Notes: generated by a model not told the origin, from the sequence alone. A stretch of 64,000 nt of DNA from Novosphingobium clariflavum (GCF_026420865.1 NZ_JAPCWC010000007.1:62001-126000), one strand, 5' to 3'. Positions 9,305-17,124 are shown, counted from the stretch's first letter. Numbers and translations are program-made.

Positions 9305-9383
9305 GGTCCCGGCCCACTCTCCCACTGGTCCTGCCACCGAGTCTGCATAAGGCAGGGGGCTGGTGGAAGAGTGGGCCGGAACC
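9305..9383. repeat. Long imperfect inverted repeat upstream of the lactonase gene
   Basis: The arms CCGGCCCACTCT (9309-9320) and AGAGTGGGCCGG (9368-9379) pair perfectly, and CCTGCC (9330-9335) pairs with GGCAGG (9351-9356). The result is a large interrupted hairpin that fills the gap before the lactonase start. It could be a REP-like intergenic element or a leader structure. Confidence 0.55.
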
Positions 9384-9422
9384 GTATCCATCACCGCGAA
9401 CCGACGATTTGGGAGACTTGGG

Positions 9423-10289
9423 ATGACACTCTGGCGCAAGATCGATCGCGACGTCCGCGACACGCTGGGCGAAGGCGCCTTGTGGTGCGCACGGGATAAC
9501 GCCTTCTACTGGGTGGACATTCTTGCCCCCGCGCTCAACCGCCTGAGCCTGGCCGACGGCACCGTCAGCCGCTGGGACATGCCCGCCCGCCTCGGCTGGG
9601 TCGCCGAGCATGCGCAAGGCGGCCTCGTCGGCGGCTTCCAGGACGGCGTCGCGCGCATCACGCTCGACCCGCTGACCATCTCCGAGCGCAACGATCCCGA
9701 ACCCCACCTGCCCGGCAACCGCATGAACGACGGCAAGGCCGACCGCCATGGCGCGATCTGGTGCGGCACCCTGGAAATGGCCGAGGAGAACGCCATCGGC
9801 ACGCTCTACCGGCTGTCGCCGTCCGGCGAATGGCAGGTCGTCGATTCGGGCTATGTCGTGCCCAACGGCCCGGCCTTCTCACCCTGCGGCGAGTGGCTCT
9901 ACCACACCGATTCGGCGCTGAGGACGATCTACCGCTTCAAGCTGGGTGCCGACGGCGCGCCCGACAGCGCGCATGACCGCGAGGTCTTCATCCGCTTCAC
10001 CGAGGAGGACGGCTACCCGGACGGCATGACCACCGATGCCGAGGGCTTCCTCTGGGTCGCCCACTGGGACGGCGGCCGGATCACCCGCTTCGCCCCCGAC
10101 GGCACCCGCGTCCGGTCGATCGAACTGCCCGCCCGGCGCATCACCAACATCGCCTTCGCGGGTGAAAACCTCGAACGCATGTTCGTGACCTCTGCCGCCA
10201 AGGACCTGCCGGATTCGGAATTCGACGGCGCGCTGTTCGAGGTGGAAGCGGGCGTGACCGGCAACCCCGCCGGCATCTACCACGGCTGA
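9423..10289 (+). CDS. SMP-30/gluconolactonase-family L-arabinolactonase
   Basis: A six-bladed propeller protein of about 288 residues. It begins with GEGALWCARDNAFYWVDI, where the Glu is the usual first metal ligand, and continues with NRMNDGKADRHGAIWCGTLE (Asn/Asp metal site) and the late YPDGMTTDAEGFLWVAHWDGG (Asp catalytic/metal ligand). It hydrolyses L-arabino-gamma-lactone to L-arabonate. ATG 9423 has GGGAG upstream and matches the family start; the open frame extends 20 codons further upstream without support. It closes the plus-strand arm of the arabinose locus, ahead of a strong terminator. Confidence 0.85.
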   Translation: MTLWRKIDRDVRDTLGEGALWCARDNAFYWVDILAPALNRLSLADGTVSRWDMPARLGWVAEHAQGGLVGGFQDGVARITLDPLTISERNDPEPHLPGNRMNDGKADRHGAIWCGTLEMAEENAIGTLYRLSPSGEWQVVDSGYVVPNGPAFSPCGEWLYHTDSALRTIYRFKLGADGAPDSAHDREVFIRFTEEDGYPDGMTTDAEGFLWVAHWDGGRITRFAPDGTRVRSIELPARRITNIAFAGENLERMFVTSAAKDLPDSEFDGALFEVEAGVTGNPAGIYHG

Positions 10290-10306
10290 CATCGAGGAAA
10301 GGGGCG

Positions 10307-10334
10307 GGGGCGGGCGCGGTCGCCCGCCCCTTTT
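10307..10334. terminator. Rho-independent terminator between lactonase and fliA
   Basis: Stem GGGGCGGGCG / CGCCCGCCCC with a 4-nt loop is followed by TTTT on the plus strand. It lies between convergent genes and separates the arabinose locus from the flagellar locus. Confidence 0.85.
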
Positions 10335-10342
10335 CGGCCCTC

Positions 10343-11095
10343 TCACAGAATATCCGCCACCCCTTCCAGACTCTCCCGCAACTTGCCGAGTGCCTGCGCC
10401 TTCAACTGGTGCACGCGCGGGATCGAGACCTGCAGCACCCCCGCGATCTCGGCGAGGTTGAGTTCCTCGACAAAATAGAGCTGCACGATCAGCCGCAACC
10501 GCTCCGGCAGATCGGAAATCGCCGCCACCACCGCCCGCCGCTGCTCCTCGCTGGCAAGCAGTTCAAGACTGTCCGGACCGGCATCGGCAAAGGCCATGCT
10601 CTGGTCCGAATAGGTCTCCTCGATCGAATCGAAGCGCAGCGGATGGCTGGAATCGCGCAAGGCGGCGAGGTCCGCCTCGTCGATGCCCATGGCCGCGGCC
10701 AGTTCGTGCGGCAGCGCCTCCCGGCCGAGATCGCCGCGCAGTTCCTGCTCCTTGAGCGCCAGTTGCCGCCGCCGCTCGCTTGCCCCGCGCGACATCGGCA
10801 CGGTGCGGCGGATGAGGTCCACCATCGCCCCGCGCACCCGCATCTTGGCATAAGCCGCAAAGCCGTCCTCGCCCGGCCCCTGGTGTTTCTGCGCGCACTC
10901 GGTCAGCGCCACCAGCCCGGCCTGGATGAGATCCTCCACCTCGATCCCCGGCCGCCCGGAGCCATGGACATGCCAGGCCAGGCGCCGCACCATCGGCAGG
11001 AAACGCCGCACCCGGTCGGCGATGTCGCCCTGATAGGCGCCCGCGACGCGGCTGGCGTAGGCTGCGGCTACGAAGGCCCTCTGGTCCTGTTTCAT
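10343..11095 (-). CDS. fliA: Flagellar sigma-28 factor FliA
   Basis: A 250-residue sigma factor. Region 2 reads VEDLIQAGLVALTECAQKH...FAAYAKMRVRGAMVDLIRR, region 3 includes LPHELAAAMGID, and region 4 has LPERLRLIVQLYFVEELNLAEIAGVLQVSIPRVHQLKAQAL. This is the FliA/WhiG pattern. It directs RNA polymerase to late flagellar promoters such as the four TTAA-N15-GCCG sites listed here. The ATG overlaps the flhA stop (ATGA), so it is translated from the transglycosylase-flhA transcript. FlgM, its antagonist, is encoded just upstream on the same strand. The frame stays open far upstream through flhA, but only the start at 11095 fits the family. Confidence 0.96.
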   Translation of the reverse strand: MKQDQRAFVAAAYASRVAGAYQGDIADRVRRFLPMVRRLAWHVHGSGRPGIEVEDLIQAGLVALTECAQKHQGPGEDGFAAYAKMRVRGAMVDLIRRTVPMSRGASERRRQLALKEQELRGDLGREALPHELAAAMGIDEADLAALRDSSHPLRFDSIEETYSDQSMAFADAGPDSLELLASEEQRRAVVAAISDLPERLRLIVQLYFVEELNLAEIAGVLQVSIPRVHQLKAQALGKLRESLEGVADIL

Positions 11096-13257
11096 GCGGC
11101 CATGCTTTCGGCTGGATCGTTGTCGGAATCGGGCTGGGGAAGACCGGGCACCGCCTGCTCGGCCAGCGGCGCGCCGACCACGTCGACCACCTCGATCGGC
11201 TGGGTCGGCGGCAGTTCGGAGATCGAGAGCACCAGGCAATGGGGCGCCCGCAGCCGCAGCAAGGCCGCCAGCGCCCGCCGCGCCCGCGGCTGGACCACCA
11301 GCGTCAGCGGCACCGCGCCGCTCCCGCGTTCGGCCCCCAGCGCGGCAATGCGCTCGCCGATCATGCGGGCAAGGTCCGGCTCGATCACCGGCTGGCCGCT
11401 GGCCGGATCGACCATGCCCTGGATGATCGCCGTCTCGAGGGCGACATCGAGGGTGACGACCGGCAGCCGCTCGTGCGGCGGGCAGATGCGCCCGACGATC
11501 AGCGCACCGAGATCGGCCCGCAGCAGGTCCACCAGCCGTTCGTGGTCGAGCGTCTGCTGCACCGCGCGGCCGATACTGGCAAAGATCGGCAACGGGTGGG
11601 CGATCGGGATGCCGTCCTCCAGCAGGGCCCGCAGCAGGCGGGTGAGCGCCGCCAGCGACAGCGGCTGGGGATGCACCGTCTCGATCAGCCCGGCCGAATG
11701 GATCTTCAGCGCATCGACCAGCGCCTTGACCTGGTCCGGCCCGAGCAGGTCCTGCGCGCGTTCGGTCAGGAGCTGGTTGAGGTGGGTGGCGATGACCGTA
11801 CCGGCATCGACGGTGAGGAACCCTTCGGCGATGGCATGATCGCGCGCGGCGGGATCGATCCACAGCGCCGGGCAGCCGAAGCTGGGATCGTGGGTCGCCT
11901 CGCCGCGCAGGGTATGGCCGGGACGCGCCTCGCCCGCGTCGATGGCGAGGATCCGATCGGCCCGCACGACCGCCCCGCCGAGATTCACGCCCCCCAGGAG
12001 CACCCGGTACTCGTGCGGCGGCATGTCGAGCGCGTCGCGCACGCGGAACTGCGGAACGATGAAGCCGAACGTCTGGCTGAGCTGCTTGCGCACCCCGGTC
12101 ACCCGGCTGACCAGCGGCGAGCCGCGCCGTTCGTCGACCAGCTGGACCAGCCCGTAACCCAGCTCGATGGTCACCAGCGTGTGGTCGGATACGTCCTCCA
12201 GGTCGATCCGCGCGGGGTCGACCTCGGGCGGCGCCTCCACCACCGGCACGGCGGCAAGCGCCTGGCGCCTGCGCATCGTGCGCCAGATCCACAGGGCCAG
12301 TCCGGCGGCGGGCAGGAACACCGACTGCGGCATCGCCGGGATCAGGCCGATGGCGGCCAGCACCACCCCCACCGGCAGCCAGGTGGACGGCGCCGCGAAC
12401 TGGCCGCCGATCTGCGCGGCAAGGTCGCGCCCCTCGCCCTGGCGGTCGTCGGCGACGCGGGTGACGATCACCGCGGCGGCAATCGAGAGCAGCAGCGCGG
12501 GCACTTGCGCCACCAGCGCATCGCCGATCGCCAGCGTGATGTAGGTCTGCGCCGCGGCGCCCGCCGAAAGCCCGTGGCTGATCATGCCAAGGCAGAAACC
12601 GGCCACGATGTTGACCCCCAGGATCAGCAGCGCGGCGATCGCGTCGCCCTTCACGAACTTGGAAGAGCCGTCCATCGACCCGTAGAAGTCCGCCTCGGTC
12701 GCCACCTCGCGGCGGCGCGCCTTGGCCTCGTCGGCGGTCAGGAGACCGGCGGCGAGGTCGGCGTCGATCGCCATCTGCTTGCCCGGCAAGGCATCCAGCG
12801 TGAAGCGCGCGGAGACTTCCGAAACGCGCCCGGCACCCTTGGTCACCACCACCAGGTTGATGATGATGAGGATCAGGAAGACAAAGATCCCGACCGCGAA
12901 ATTGCCCCCGATCAGGAACCTGCCGAAGCTTTCGATCACCTTGCCGGCGGCTTCCTCGCCCTCGTGGCCATGCACCAGCACGACGCGGGTGGAGGCGACG
13001 TTAAGCGCCAGGCGCAGCAGCGTGGCGAACAGCAGGACGGAGGGGAACGAGGAGAAGTCGAGCGGCTTGCGGGCATTCATCGCCGCCATCAGCACCGCCA
13101 GCGACAGCGCGATATTGAGCACGAACGAGACGTCGAGCACAAAGGCCGGCACCGGCACGATCATCAGCACAATCAGCGTGAGGATCCCCCCCGGCAGCGC
13201 CGCCGCCGCCGGATTGCCGAGGCGGGCGAGGAGGGGGGCGCGGGCTCCGGCGGTCAC
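11092..13257 (-). CDS. flhA: Flagellar type III export gate protein FlhA
   Basis: About 721 residues. The N-terminal half has some eight membrane helices, including PVPAFVLDVSFVLNIALSLAVL, SFPSVLLFATLLRLALNVASTR, and the conserved FHIPEP-type cytoplasmic loop seen as FTLDALPGKQMAIDADL. The C-terminal cytoplasmic domain (from about residue 350) binds export chaperones. The start is GTG at 13257, overlapping the transglycosylase stop (GTGA), and the end overlaps fliA. It forms the export gate with FlhB and FliPQR encoded at 40-43 kb. Placing flhA with fliA away from flhB differs from the enteric flhBA order. Confidence 0.95.
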   Translation of the reverse strand: MTAGARAPLLARLGNPAAAALPGGILTLIVLMIVPVPAFVLDVSFVLNIALSLAVLMAAMNARKPLDFSSFPSVLLFATLLRLALNVASTRVVLVHGHEGEEAAGKVIESFGRFLIGGNFAVGIFVFLILIIINLVVVTKGAGRVSEVSARFTLDALPGKQMAIDADLAAGLLTADEAKARRREVATEADFYGSMDGSSKFVKGDAIAALLILGVNIVAGFCLGMISHGLSAGAAAQTYITLAIGDALVAQVPALLLSIAAAVIVTRVADDRQGEGRDLAAQIGGQFAAPSTWLPVGVVLAAIGLIPAMPQSVFLPAAGLALWIWRTMRRRQALAAVPVVEAPPEVDPARIDLEDVSDHTLVTIELGYGLVQLVDERRGSPLVSRVTGVRKQLSQTFGFIVPQFRVRDALDMPPHEYRVLLGGVNLGGAVVRADRILAIDAGEARPGHTLRGEATHDPSFGCPALWIDPAARDHAIAEGFLTVDAGTVIATHLNQLLTERAQDLLGPDQVKALVDALKIHSAGLIETVHPQPLSLAALTRLLRALLEDGIPIAHPLPIFASIGRAVQQTLDHERLVDLLRADLGALIVGRICPPHERLPVVTLDVALETAIIQGMVDPASGQPVIEPDLARMIGERIAALGAERGSGAVPLTLVVQPRARRALAALLRLRAPHCLVLSISELPPTQPIEVVDVVGAPLAEQAVPGLPQPDSDNDPAESMAA

Positions 13258-14228
13258 AGACCCAGCCCCGCAAGCCGGGCATAGGCGGCGCGGACATTGG
13301 CCGGTGCGGCAACCCCGCTGGCGCTGAACATGCTCTGCAGCGTATCCGCCATCGACGCGCCGCTCCCGCCCGCTGCCGACGCGGGCTGCGCGGCGCGGGC
13401 ATGAAAGGCGCGGGCGACCGGCCCGCCCGCCGTGGCGGCGCCCGCCGAATCGCCCGCCGTGGCCACGCCCCCCATGGCGACGCCAGACGATTCGGCGGCG
13501 ACCGCCTCGTAGCCGATGCGCGGTGACGCCGACGCGGCCAGGGCACCGGGAGACGGGATGGCCTCCCACTCCCCTTCCCCCTGCCGCATCGCGCCGTTCA
13601 CCTTGCCGCGCATCAGCGCCATGACCCCTTCGAGGCTGCGCGCCCCGCCATCGGCGTAGAAGATCGCCGGGTTGGCGGCAGCGGCGCGCGGCAGCACCGA
13701 GGCGGCGCTGCGGGTAGGGTCGCGCGACAGCGCCGAGAGGAACTGGCCGGCACCGCCGATGCCGAGGAAATGGGCGAGGTAGAGTTCGGTCGAATCGGGT
13801 TCGCGGCCAAGCTGGGCAGTCAGCCCGGCCTTGTTGTCGCTGGCAAGTTCGGCGGCCATCAGCGCCGAGGCATCGGCATCGTAGCGCAGCCCCAGGACTT
13901 GCGCGCGCATGGCCGGATCGCCGCCGGCAATGGCCTGCTGCACCCAGGCCATGCCGTGGTCGCCGCCGTGCCGCCCGAGGGTCTGGAGCCAGGTGCCGTC
14001 GGTGAACTGGAAAAGGCCGGTCGCACTCGATGTGGCGGCACGGGCGGAGGGGTCGAGGCTGGATTCGAGCCTGGCCTGCGCCAGAAGGTAGTTGAAATCG
14101 ACGCCGGTGGCCTGCGCCGCCCGGGCGATCGCCGCCTGGACCGCGCTTCCCTTCGCCGGATTCCCGGCCGTGACGGTGGCGCCGACGCCCCCCGTGCCAT
14201 TCGCGCCGGTAACTTGTCCTGAGCTCAA
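13254..14228 (-). CDS. Flagellar-locus lytic transglycosylase (SLT domain)
   Basis: A 324-residue protein. An SLT-type lysozyme-like domain spans about residues 28-130, with the catalytic Glu in ARLESSLDP, the SATGLFQFT motif and the later NPAIFYAD region. No signal peptide is visible, so secretion through the flagellar export apparatus or a non-classical route would be needed. A likely role is opening peptidoglycan for the rod, since FlgJ here lacks a muramidase domain. The best start is TTG 14228, with GGGAG at a good distance. A sigma-54 promoter lies about 40 bases upstream, making this the first gene of a transglycosylase-flhA-fliA operon. Confidence 0.82.
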   Translation of the reverse strand: MSSGQVTGANGTGGVGATVTAGNPAKGSAVQAAIARAAQATGVDFNYLLAQARLESSLDPSARAATSSATGLFQFTDGTWLQTLGRHGGDHGMAWVQQAIAGGDPAMRAQVLGLRYDADASALMAAELASDNKAGLTAQLGREPDSTELYLAHFLGIGGAGQFLSALSRDPTRSAASVLPRAAAANPAIFYADGGARSLEGVMALMRGKVNGAMRQGEGEWEAIPSPGALAASASPRIGYEAVAAESSGVAMGGVATAGDSAGAATAGGPVARAFHARAAQPASAAGGSGASMADTLQSMFSASGVAAPANVRAAYARLAGLGL

Positions 14229-14266
14229 CGCCTCGCTCCCGATCCGGATGGTTCCGGGAGCGTTTC

Positions 14267-14282
14267 AGCAAGAGCCGTGCCA
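14267..14282 (-). promoter_or_regulatory. Sigma-54 promoter of the transglycosylase-flhA-fliA operon
   Basis: On the minus strand the sequence is TGGCACGGCTCTTGCT, a full match to the -24/-12 consensus TGGCAC-N5-TTGCW. It sits about 40 bases before the TTG start, so transcription would begin near 14255. Confidence 0.8.
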
Positions 14283-14346
14283 GACGGGGCAGCGGAGCCG
14301 GTCTCGTCCTGCCCTCCCGCCGAGGCTGGCGCGCTCCGCCCCGCGT

Positions 14347-14718
14347 TCAACCGCGCCCGGTGACGATGGCCGCACCGGCCAGCGTGTAGCTCGCCCCGGC
14401 GCGATAGAGCCGGGAACTGCCGGTCAGCACGTCCAGGCGCTTGGCGACATTGGCCGCGATGATGTTGCGCACCTGCCGGTTCACCTCGTTGAGCCGCCGC
14501 GCGGTTTCGAGCATGCCCCGGCATTCCTCGTCGAGCTCTACGATCCCGGCGCTGTCCAGGGTGCCGCAGAGCCGGTCCTTCGCCTGGGTCACGCCAACGA
14601 TGGCATCGAGGTCGAGGCCGGCAAGCGCCTGCCGCTCGCATTCCAGAACGGCAAGCATTTGCCGCAGGGCTTCGTGCAGTTCCGGCGGCGGGGCCAGGCT
14701 GATGTCGGACTGGGTCAT
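14347..14718 (-). CDS. flgN: Flagellar chaperone FlgN
   Basis: A 123-residue helical protein. It has FlgN-family features: HEALRQMLAVLECERQAL, a conserved Glu/Cys-rich helix start, and LNEVNRQVRNIIAANVAKRLDVL. FlgN escorts the hook-filament junction proteins FlgK and FlgL to the export gate. It overlaps the flgM stop by ATGA and is followed by the sigma-54 promoter of the next operon. Call rests on helix pattern plus flgM linkage. Confidence 0.78.
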   Translation of the reverse strand: MTQSDISLAPPPELHEALRQMLAVLECERQALAGLDLDAIVGVTQAKDRLCGTLDSAGIVELDEECRGMLETARRLNEVNRQVRNIIAANVAKRLDVLTGSSRLYRAGASYTLAGAAIVTGRG

Positions 14719-15038
14719 CCCTCGTGGCTCCACAGCAGCACCTGGGCTGCGATCATGGCATCGGCGATCTGGGTCGGGATGACCGGGTAGGTCCCCGCCT
14801 GGACGGCCTTGCGGATCAGTTCGACCCGGTCGGTGTCGACCGGGATCTGTCCCGGATCGAGCGCCGCGCTGGCTTCGACCGCGGTGCTGGCCGCAGGCGC
14901 GGTCGCCCGCGCGGCGCTGGCTTCCGAACTGACGGTGACGCCGTTTGCGCCAGACGATGATTCACCGGCCGCCGTGCGGGCAAGCCGTGCACTGGCGGCG
15001 CCGACCGCGCCCGCAGGTCCCACTTCGATAGGTGGCAT
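14715..15038 (-). CDS. flgM: Anti-sigma-28 factor FlgM
   Basis: A 107-residue protein. The N-terminal half is Ala/Ser-rich and probably disordered. The C-terminal half has the FlgM sigma-binding helices (VDTDRVELIRKAVQAGTYPVIPTQIADAMI). FlgM holds FliA inactive until it is exported through the finished hook. A sigma-28 promoter lies immediately upstream, giving the usual feedback loop in which FliA drives its own inhibitor. It heads the flgM-flgN unit. Confidence 0.9.
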   Translation of the reverse strand: MPPIEVGPAGAVGAASARLARTAAGESSSGANGVTVSSEASAARATAPAASTAVEASAALDPGQIPVDTDRVELIRKAVQAGTYPVIPTQIADAMIAAQVLLWSHEG

Positions 15039-15068
15039 GGTGCCGCTCCTTCACAAATTCCACAGCGA

Positions 15069-15095
15069 AGAACGGTGCGGCGCACAAAGTTTTAA
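15069..15095 (-). promoter_or_regulatory. Sigma-28 promoter of flgM
   Basis: On the minus strand GGGACTTAAA is followed by ACCGTTCT, with exactly 15 bases between TTAA (15092-15095) and the -10 (15069-15076). The same layout occurs upstream of fliD, fliC and the sigma-54 activator gene. Confidence 0.75.
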
Positions 15096-15153
15096 GTCCC
15101 CCGCCCGCAGCGGCTCCGGGTATCTGCGCAGAGGCGGCGAAAGGGGTGCCATT

Positions 15154-15666
15154 TCAGGGAATTGGCAGCGAGACCGTGCCGGGCGAAGTGATTTGCGCCC
15201 GCAGTTCCTGGCCGCGCCCCGCCGCACTCGCCGCCGCCAGCGGCCGCACCCGGATCCAGTCCCCCGGCCCGCCCGCTTCCAGGGCCATGCCGGGCTGGGT
15301 CACGGTGAACCCTTCGCCGGCAACCGCAATGGCCACCGCATCGCCGCGCCGGATCAGCGGCGCGATCGGGACATCGGCAGGCGCCGCCGCCAGACGGCGC
15401 ACCGGCACGAACAGCCGCCAGCCTCCGACATCGCCGCATTGCACGACCACGCTGTCCTGCCCGCCATCGCGCGCGCTTCCCCGCCACGACAGCGCCATGC
15501 CGCTATGGCAGGGTGCCAGCCGCAAGCGGCGGTCGACCGGCCCGAGGGCGCCGCCGATCTCGCCGATCGGCATGCCGGTAAAGGCCGCGACCTGGCGGTC
15601 GATCGCATCGAGATCGGCAAAACCGCCCGAGGCGGCAGCGGCAAGGGCAAGCATGGCAAGGGTCAT
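15154..15666 (-). CDS. flgA: Flagellar P-ring assembly chaperone FlgA
   Basis: A 170-residue secreted protein. The short hydrophobic start MTLAMLALAAAASGGFA acts as signal peptide. The C-terminal SAF/FlgA domain contains RRLRLAPC, VPVRRLAA, LIRRGDAVAIAVAGEGFTVTQPGMALEAGGPGDWIRVR, and the end motif GQELRAQITSPGTVSLPI typical of FlgA. It assists FlgI polymerisation around the rod in the periplasm. Its ATG overlaps the stop of the MotB-like gene. Confidence 0.9.
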   Translation of the reverse strand: MTLAMLALAAAASGGFADLDAIDRQVAAFTGMPIGEIGGALGPVDRRLRLAPCHSGMALSWRGSARDGGQDSVVVQCGDVGGWRLFVPVRRLAAAPADVPIAPLIRRGDAVAIAVAGEGFTVTQPGMALEAGGPGDWIRVRPLAAASAAGRGQELRAQITSPGTVSLPIP

Positions 15667-16214
15667 CGTGGCGGGCGTCCGTGGCTGGTCTGCTCTCCGG
15701 CGCGACGCAAACTTCGTGCCACCCCTGGCCGCGCCTCCATAGGAGGCGATTGTCCCGATTGCGCCTCCACAGGAGGCGCATCGAAGGCGAGTGCCGCGCG
15801 CAAGGGCGCCACCCCAAGCCCCGGGCCCGGTTCGATGACGATGCGCGCCGAAGCCAGGGAACCGCCCTGCTCCCGCACCAGCGCCGCAGCCGTTTCCAGC
15901 GCCTTCGCCTCGGCCCCGGGACCATAGGCCAGGGTCACGGTCAATTGCTGGCGGGGATCGCGCGGCTGGCTCTCCAGCCAGCGCGCCAGCGGCGGCGCCC
16001 CCGGCGCGGCGATATAGAGCGCCAGAGGCTCGCCCTGCGCGGATGGCGCCTGGGGGTGGGCGGTATCGGGGCGAGCGGTTTGGGTTTTCGCTTCCGTGCG
16101 CGGCGGCACCGGCCGATGCGCCAGCGCCGCCGCCATCAGCATGAACAGGATCAGCGAGAGATCGGCCAGCGAGGTCTGCCAGCTCGTCGCGGTGCGCGCG
16201 CTCACCAAGGCCAT
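15663..16214 (-). CDS. Short MotB/ExbD-like protein with one membrane helix
   Basis: A 183-residue protein with one N-terminal membrane helix (about residues 14-32, SLADLSLILFMLMAAALA). It carries an Asp at the place where MotB/ExbD-type stator subunits have their proton-carrying Asp. The remaining 150 residues are Pro/Ala-rich and then alpha/beta-like (LTVTLAYGPGAEAKALETAAALVRE), but I see no clear OmpA-type peptidoglycan-binding motif. It overlaps the MotA-like gene upstream by 13 bases and flgA downstream by 4, so the three are co-translated. Likely role: partner of the MotA-like protein in an energy-transducing complex. Function is inferred. Confidence 0.6.
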   Translation of the reverse strand: MALVSARTATSWQTSLADLSLILFMLMAAALAHRPVPPRTEAKTQTARPDTAHPQAPSAQGEPLALYIAAPGAPPLARWLESQPRDPRQQLTVTLAYGPGAEAKALETAAALVREQGGSLASARIVIEPGPGLGVAPLRAALAFDAPPVEAQSGQSPPMEARPGVARSLRRAGEQTSHGRPPR

Positions 16215-16963
16215 TCTCCGCCCGGCCGGCTTTCCTCGCCGTCCTCCAGTTCCACCTCGGCGGCCGGTTCGGGCGCACCGTCCGGCACGGCCTCCATCGC
16301 CGCTGTGCCCTGCGAAGCCCGGGCGGGCCGCGCGCTGCTGGGCAGCGCGTCGATCACCTGTGCCTCCAGCCAGTCGAGCACGCGCTGACGCTCGTGCTCT
16401 TCCTCCACCGCCCGGCGCGCAACCATCCGGGCCAGCGGGGCAAACACGATATTGCCCAGCAGCAAGCCGTAGAGCGTGGTCAGCACCGCCAGCGAGATCG
16501 CCCCGGTGAAGTCCCCCTCCGCCGCCGCGCCCGTCGGCAACTGGCTGAGCGAGACCAGCGTCCCCGCCAGCCCGAACACCGGTGAAAGATCCGCCGCCTG
16601 ATTGAGCGAACGCACCGCCCGCTGGGTCGCTTCGACGCGGCGCTGCTTGTGAAGCGCATGGGCGACATGCAGCGCCTCGATCGAGCGCTTGCCGATCAGC
16701 AGGCTGGTCGCCTCGTCGAACTCGGCATCGCCGGTCCGGTAGGGCTCGGTGCGGATCACCCCGTCGCGCTGCATCTCCTGGATGTGGACGGCGAGGCCGG
16801 TCCGCGCCCGCGCCGCCGAGAAACGGCGCCGGAACAGCCCGCGCAGCGCCCTGCAGGCGGCCAGGCTATCGGCAATCCCGCACCGCAATACGGTCGCCAG
16901 CACGGTGCCGCCGACAACGATCACCGCGCTGGTGGTGTCGAGCAGGTCCTGCGGATCGATCAC
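16202..16963 (-). CDS. MotA/TolQ/ExbB-like proton-channel family protein (second, non-canonical copy)
   Basis: About 253 residues with a first helix (SAVIVVGGTVLATVLRCGI), a long cytoplasmic stretch, and two late helices (LSPVFGLAGTLVSLSQL and FTGAISLAVLTTLYGLLLGNIVFAPLA). The Pro and Gly-Leu pattern of MotA/TolQ is kept. The start is GTG 16963, with GGGAG upstream. It is distinct from the standard MotA at 25252 and is coupled to a short MotB-like protein. Its place between flgA and flgB implies a flagellar role such as a second stator or a MotA-derived assembly factor. Confidence 0.65.
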   Translation of the reverse strand: MIDPQDLLDTTSAVIVVGGTVLATVLRCGIADSLAACRALRGLFRRRFSAARARTGLAVHIQEMQRDGVIRTEPYRTGDAEFDEATSLLIGKRSIEALHVAHALHKQRRVEATQRAVRSLNQAADLSPVFGLAGTLVSLSQLPTGAAAEGDFTGAISLAVLTTLYGLLLGNIVFAPLARMVARRAVEEEHERQRVLDWLEAQVIDALPSSARPARASQGTAAMEAVPDGAPEPAAEVELEDGEESRPGGEWPW

Positions 16964-17028
16964 GCGCCCATTCTCCCTTCGAGGCAAAGAACGGCACGCC
17001 CCGGCAGATTTCAGGCGGAGGCGGCGAT

Positions 17029-17054
17029 TTGCCGGAACCGGCAAGCGCTTGCCG
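17029..17054. promoter_or_regulatory. Candidate enhancer for the flgB sigma-54 promoter
   Basis: The palindrome TTGCCGGAACCGGCAA (17029-17044) is followed by CTTGCCG (17048-17054). The cluster is about 80-107 bases upstream of the expected start site, a usual enhancer distance for sigma-54 activators. The same CCGGCAA half-sites cluster next to the activator gene at 29216-29275. Confidence 0.6.
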
Positions 17055-17108
17055 CCCCGCCGCCGGGCACGCGCCTCGGCCGCTGCCGGAATCCCCCGAT
17101 CCGGCAAC

Positions 17109-17124
17109 TGGCACAGCCCTTGCT
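17109..17124 (+). promoter_or_regulatory. Sigma-54 promoter of the flgB operon
   Basis: TGGCACAGCCCTTGCT matches the -24/-12 consensus TGGCAC-N5-TTGCW. It lies 35 bases before flgB, with a GAGGAG ribosome-binding site between. Confidence 0.82.

Noticed and set aside
11096..12292. Upstream extension of the fliA frame
   Set aside because: The extension lies inside flhA in another frame and has low-complexity Arg/Ala sequence; FliA of proper length starts at 11095.
13258..14271. Extension of flhA to a 1059-residue protein
   Set aside because: The extra part is out of frame with the transglycosylase and carries no FlhA-like sequence; GTG 13257 gives normal length and overlaps the upstream stop.
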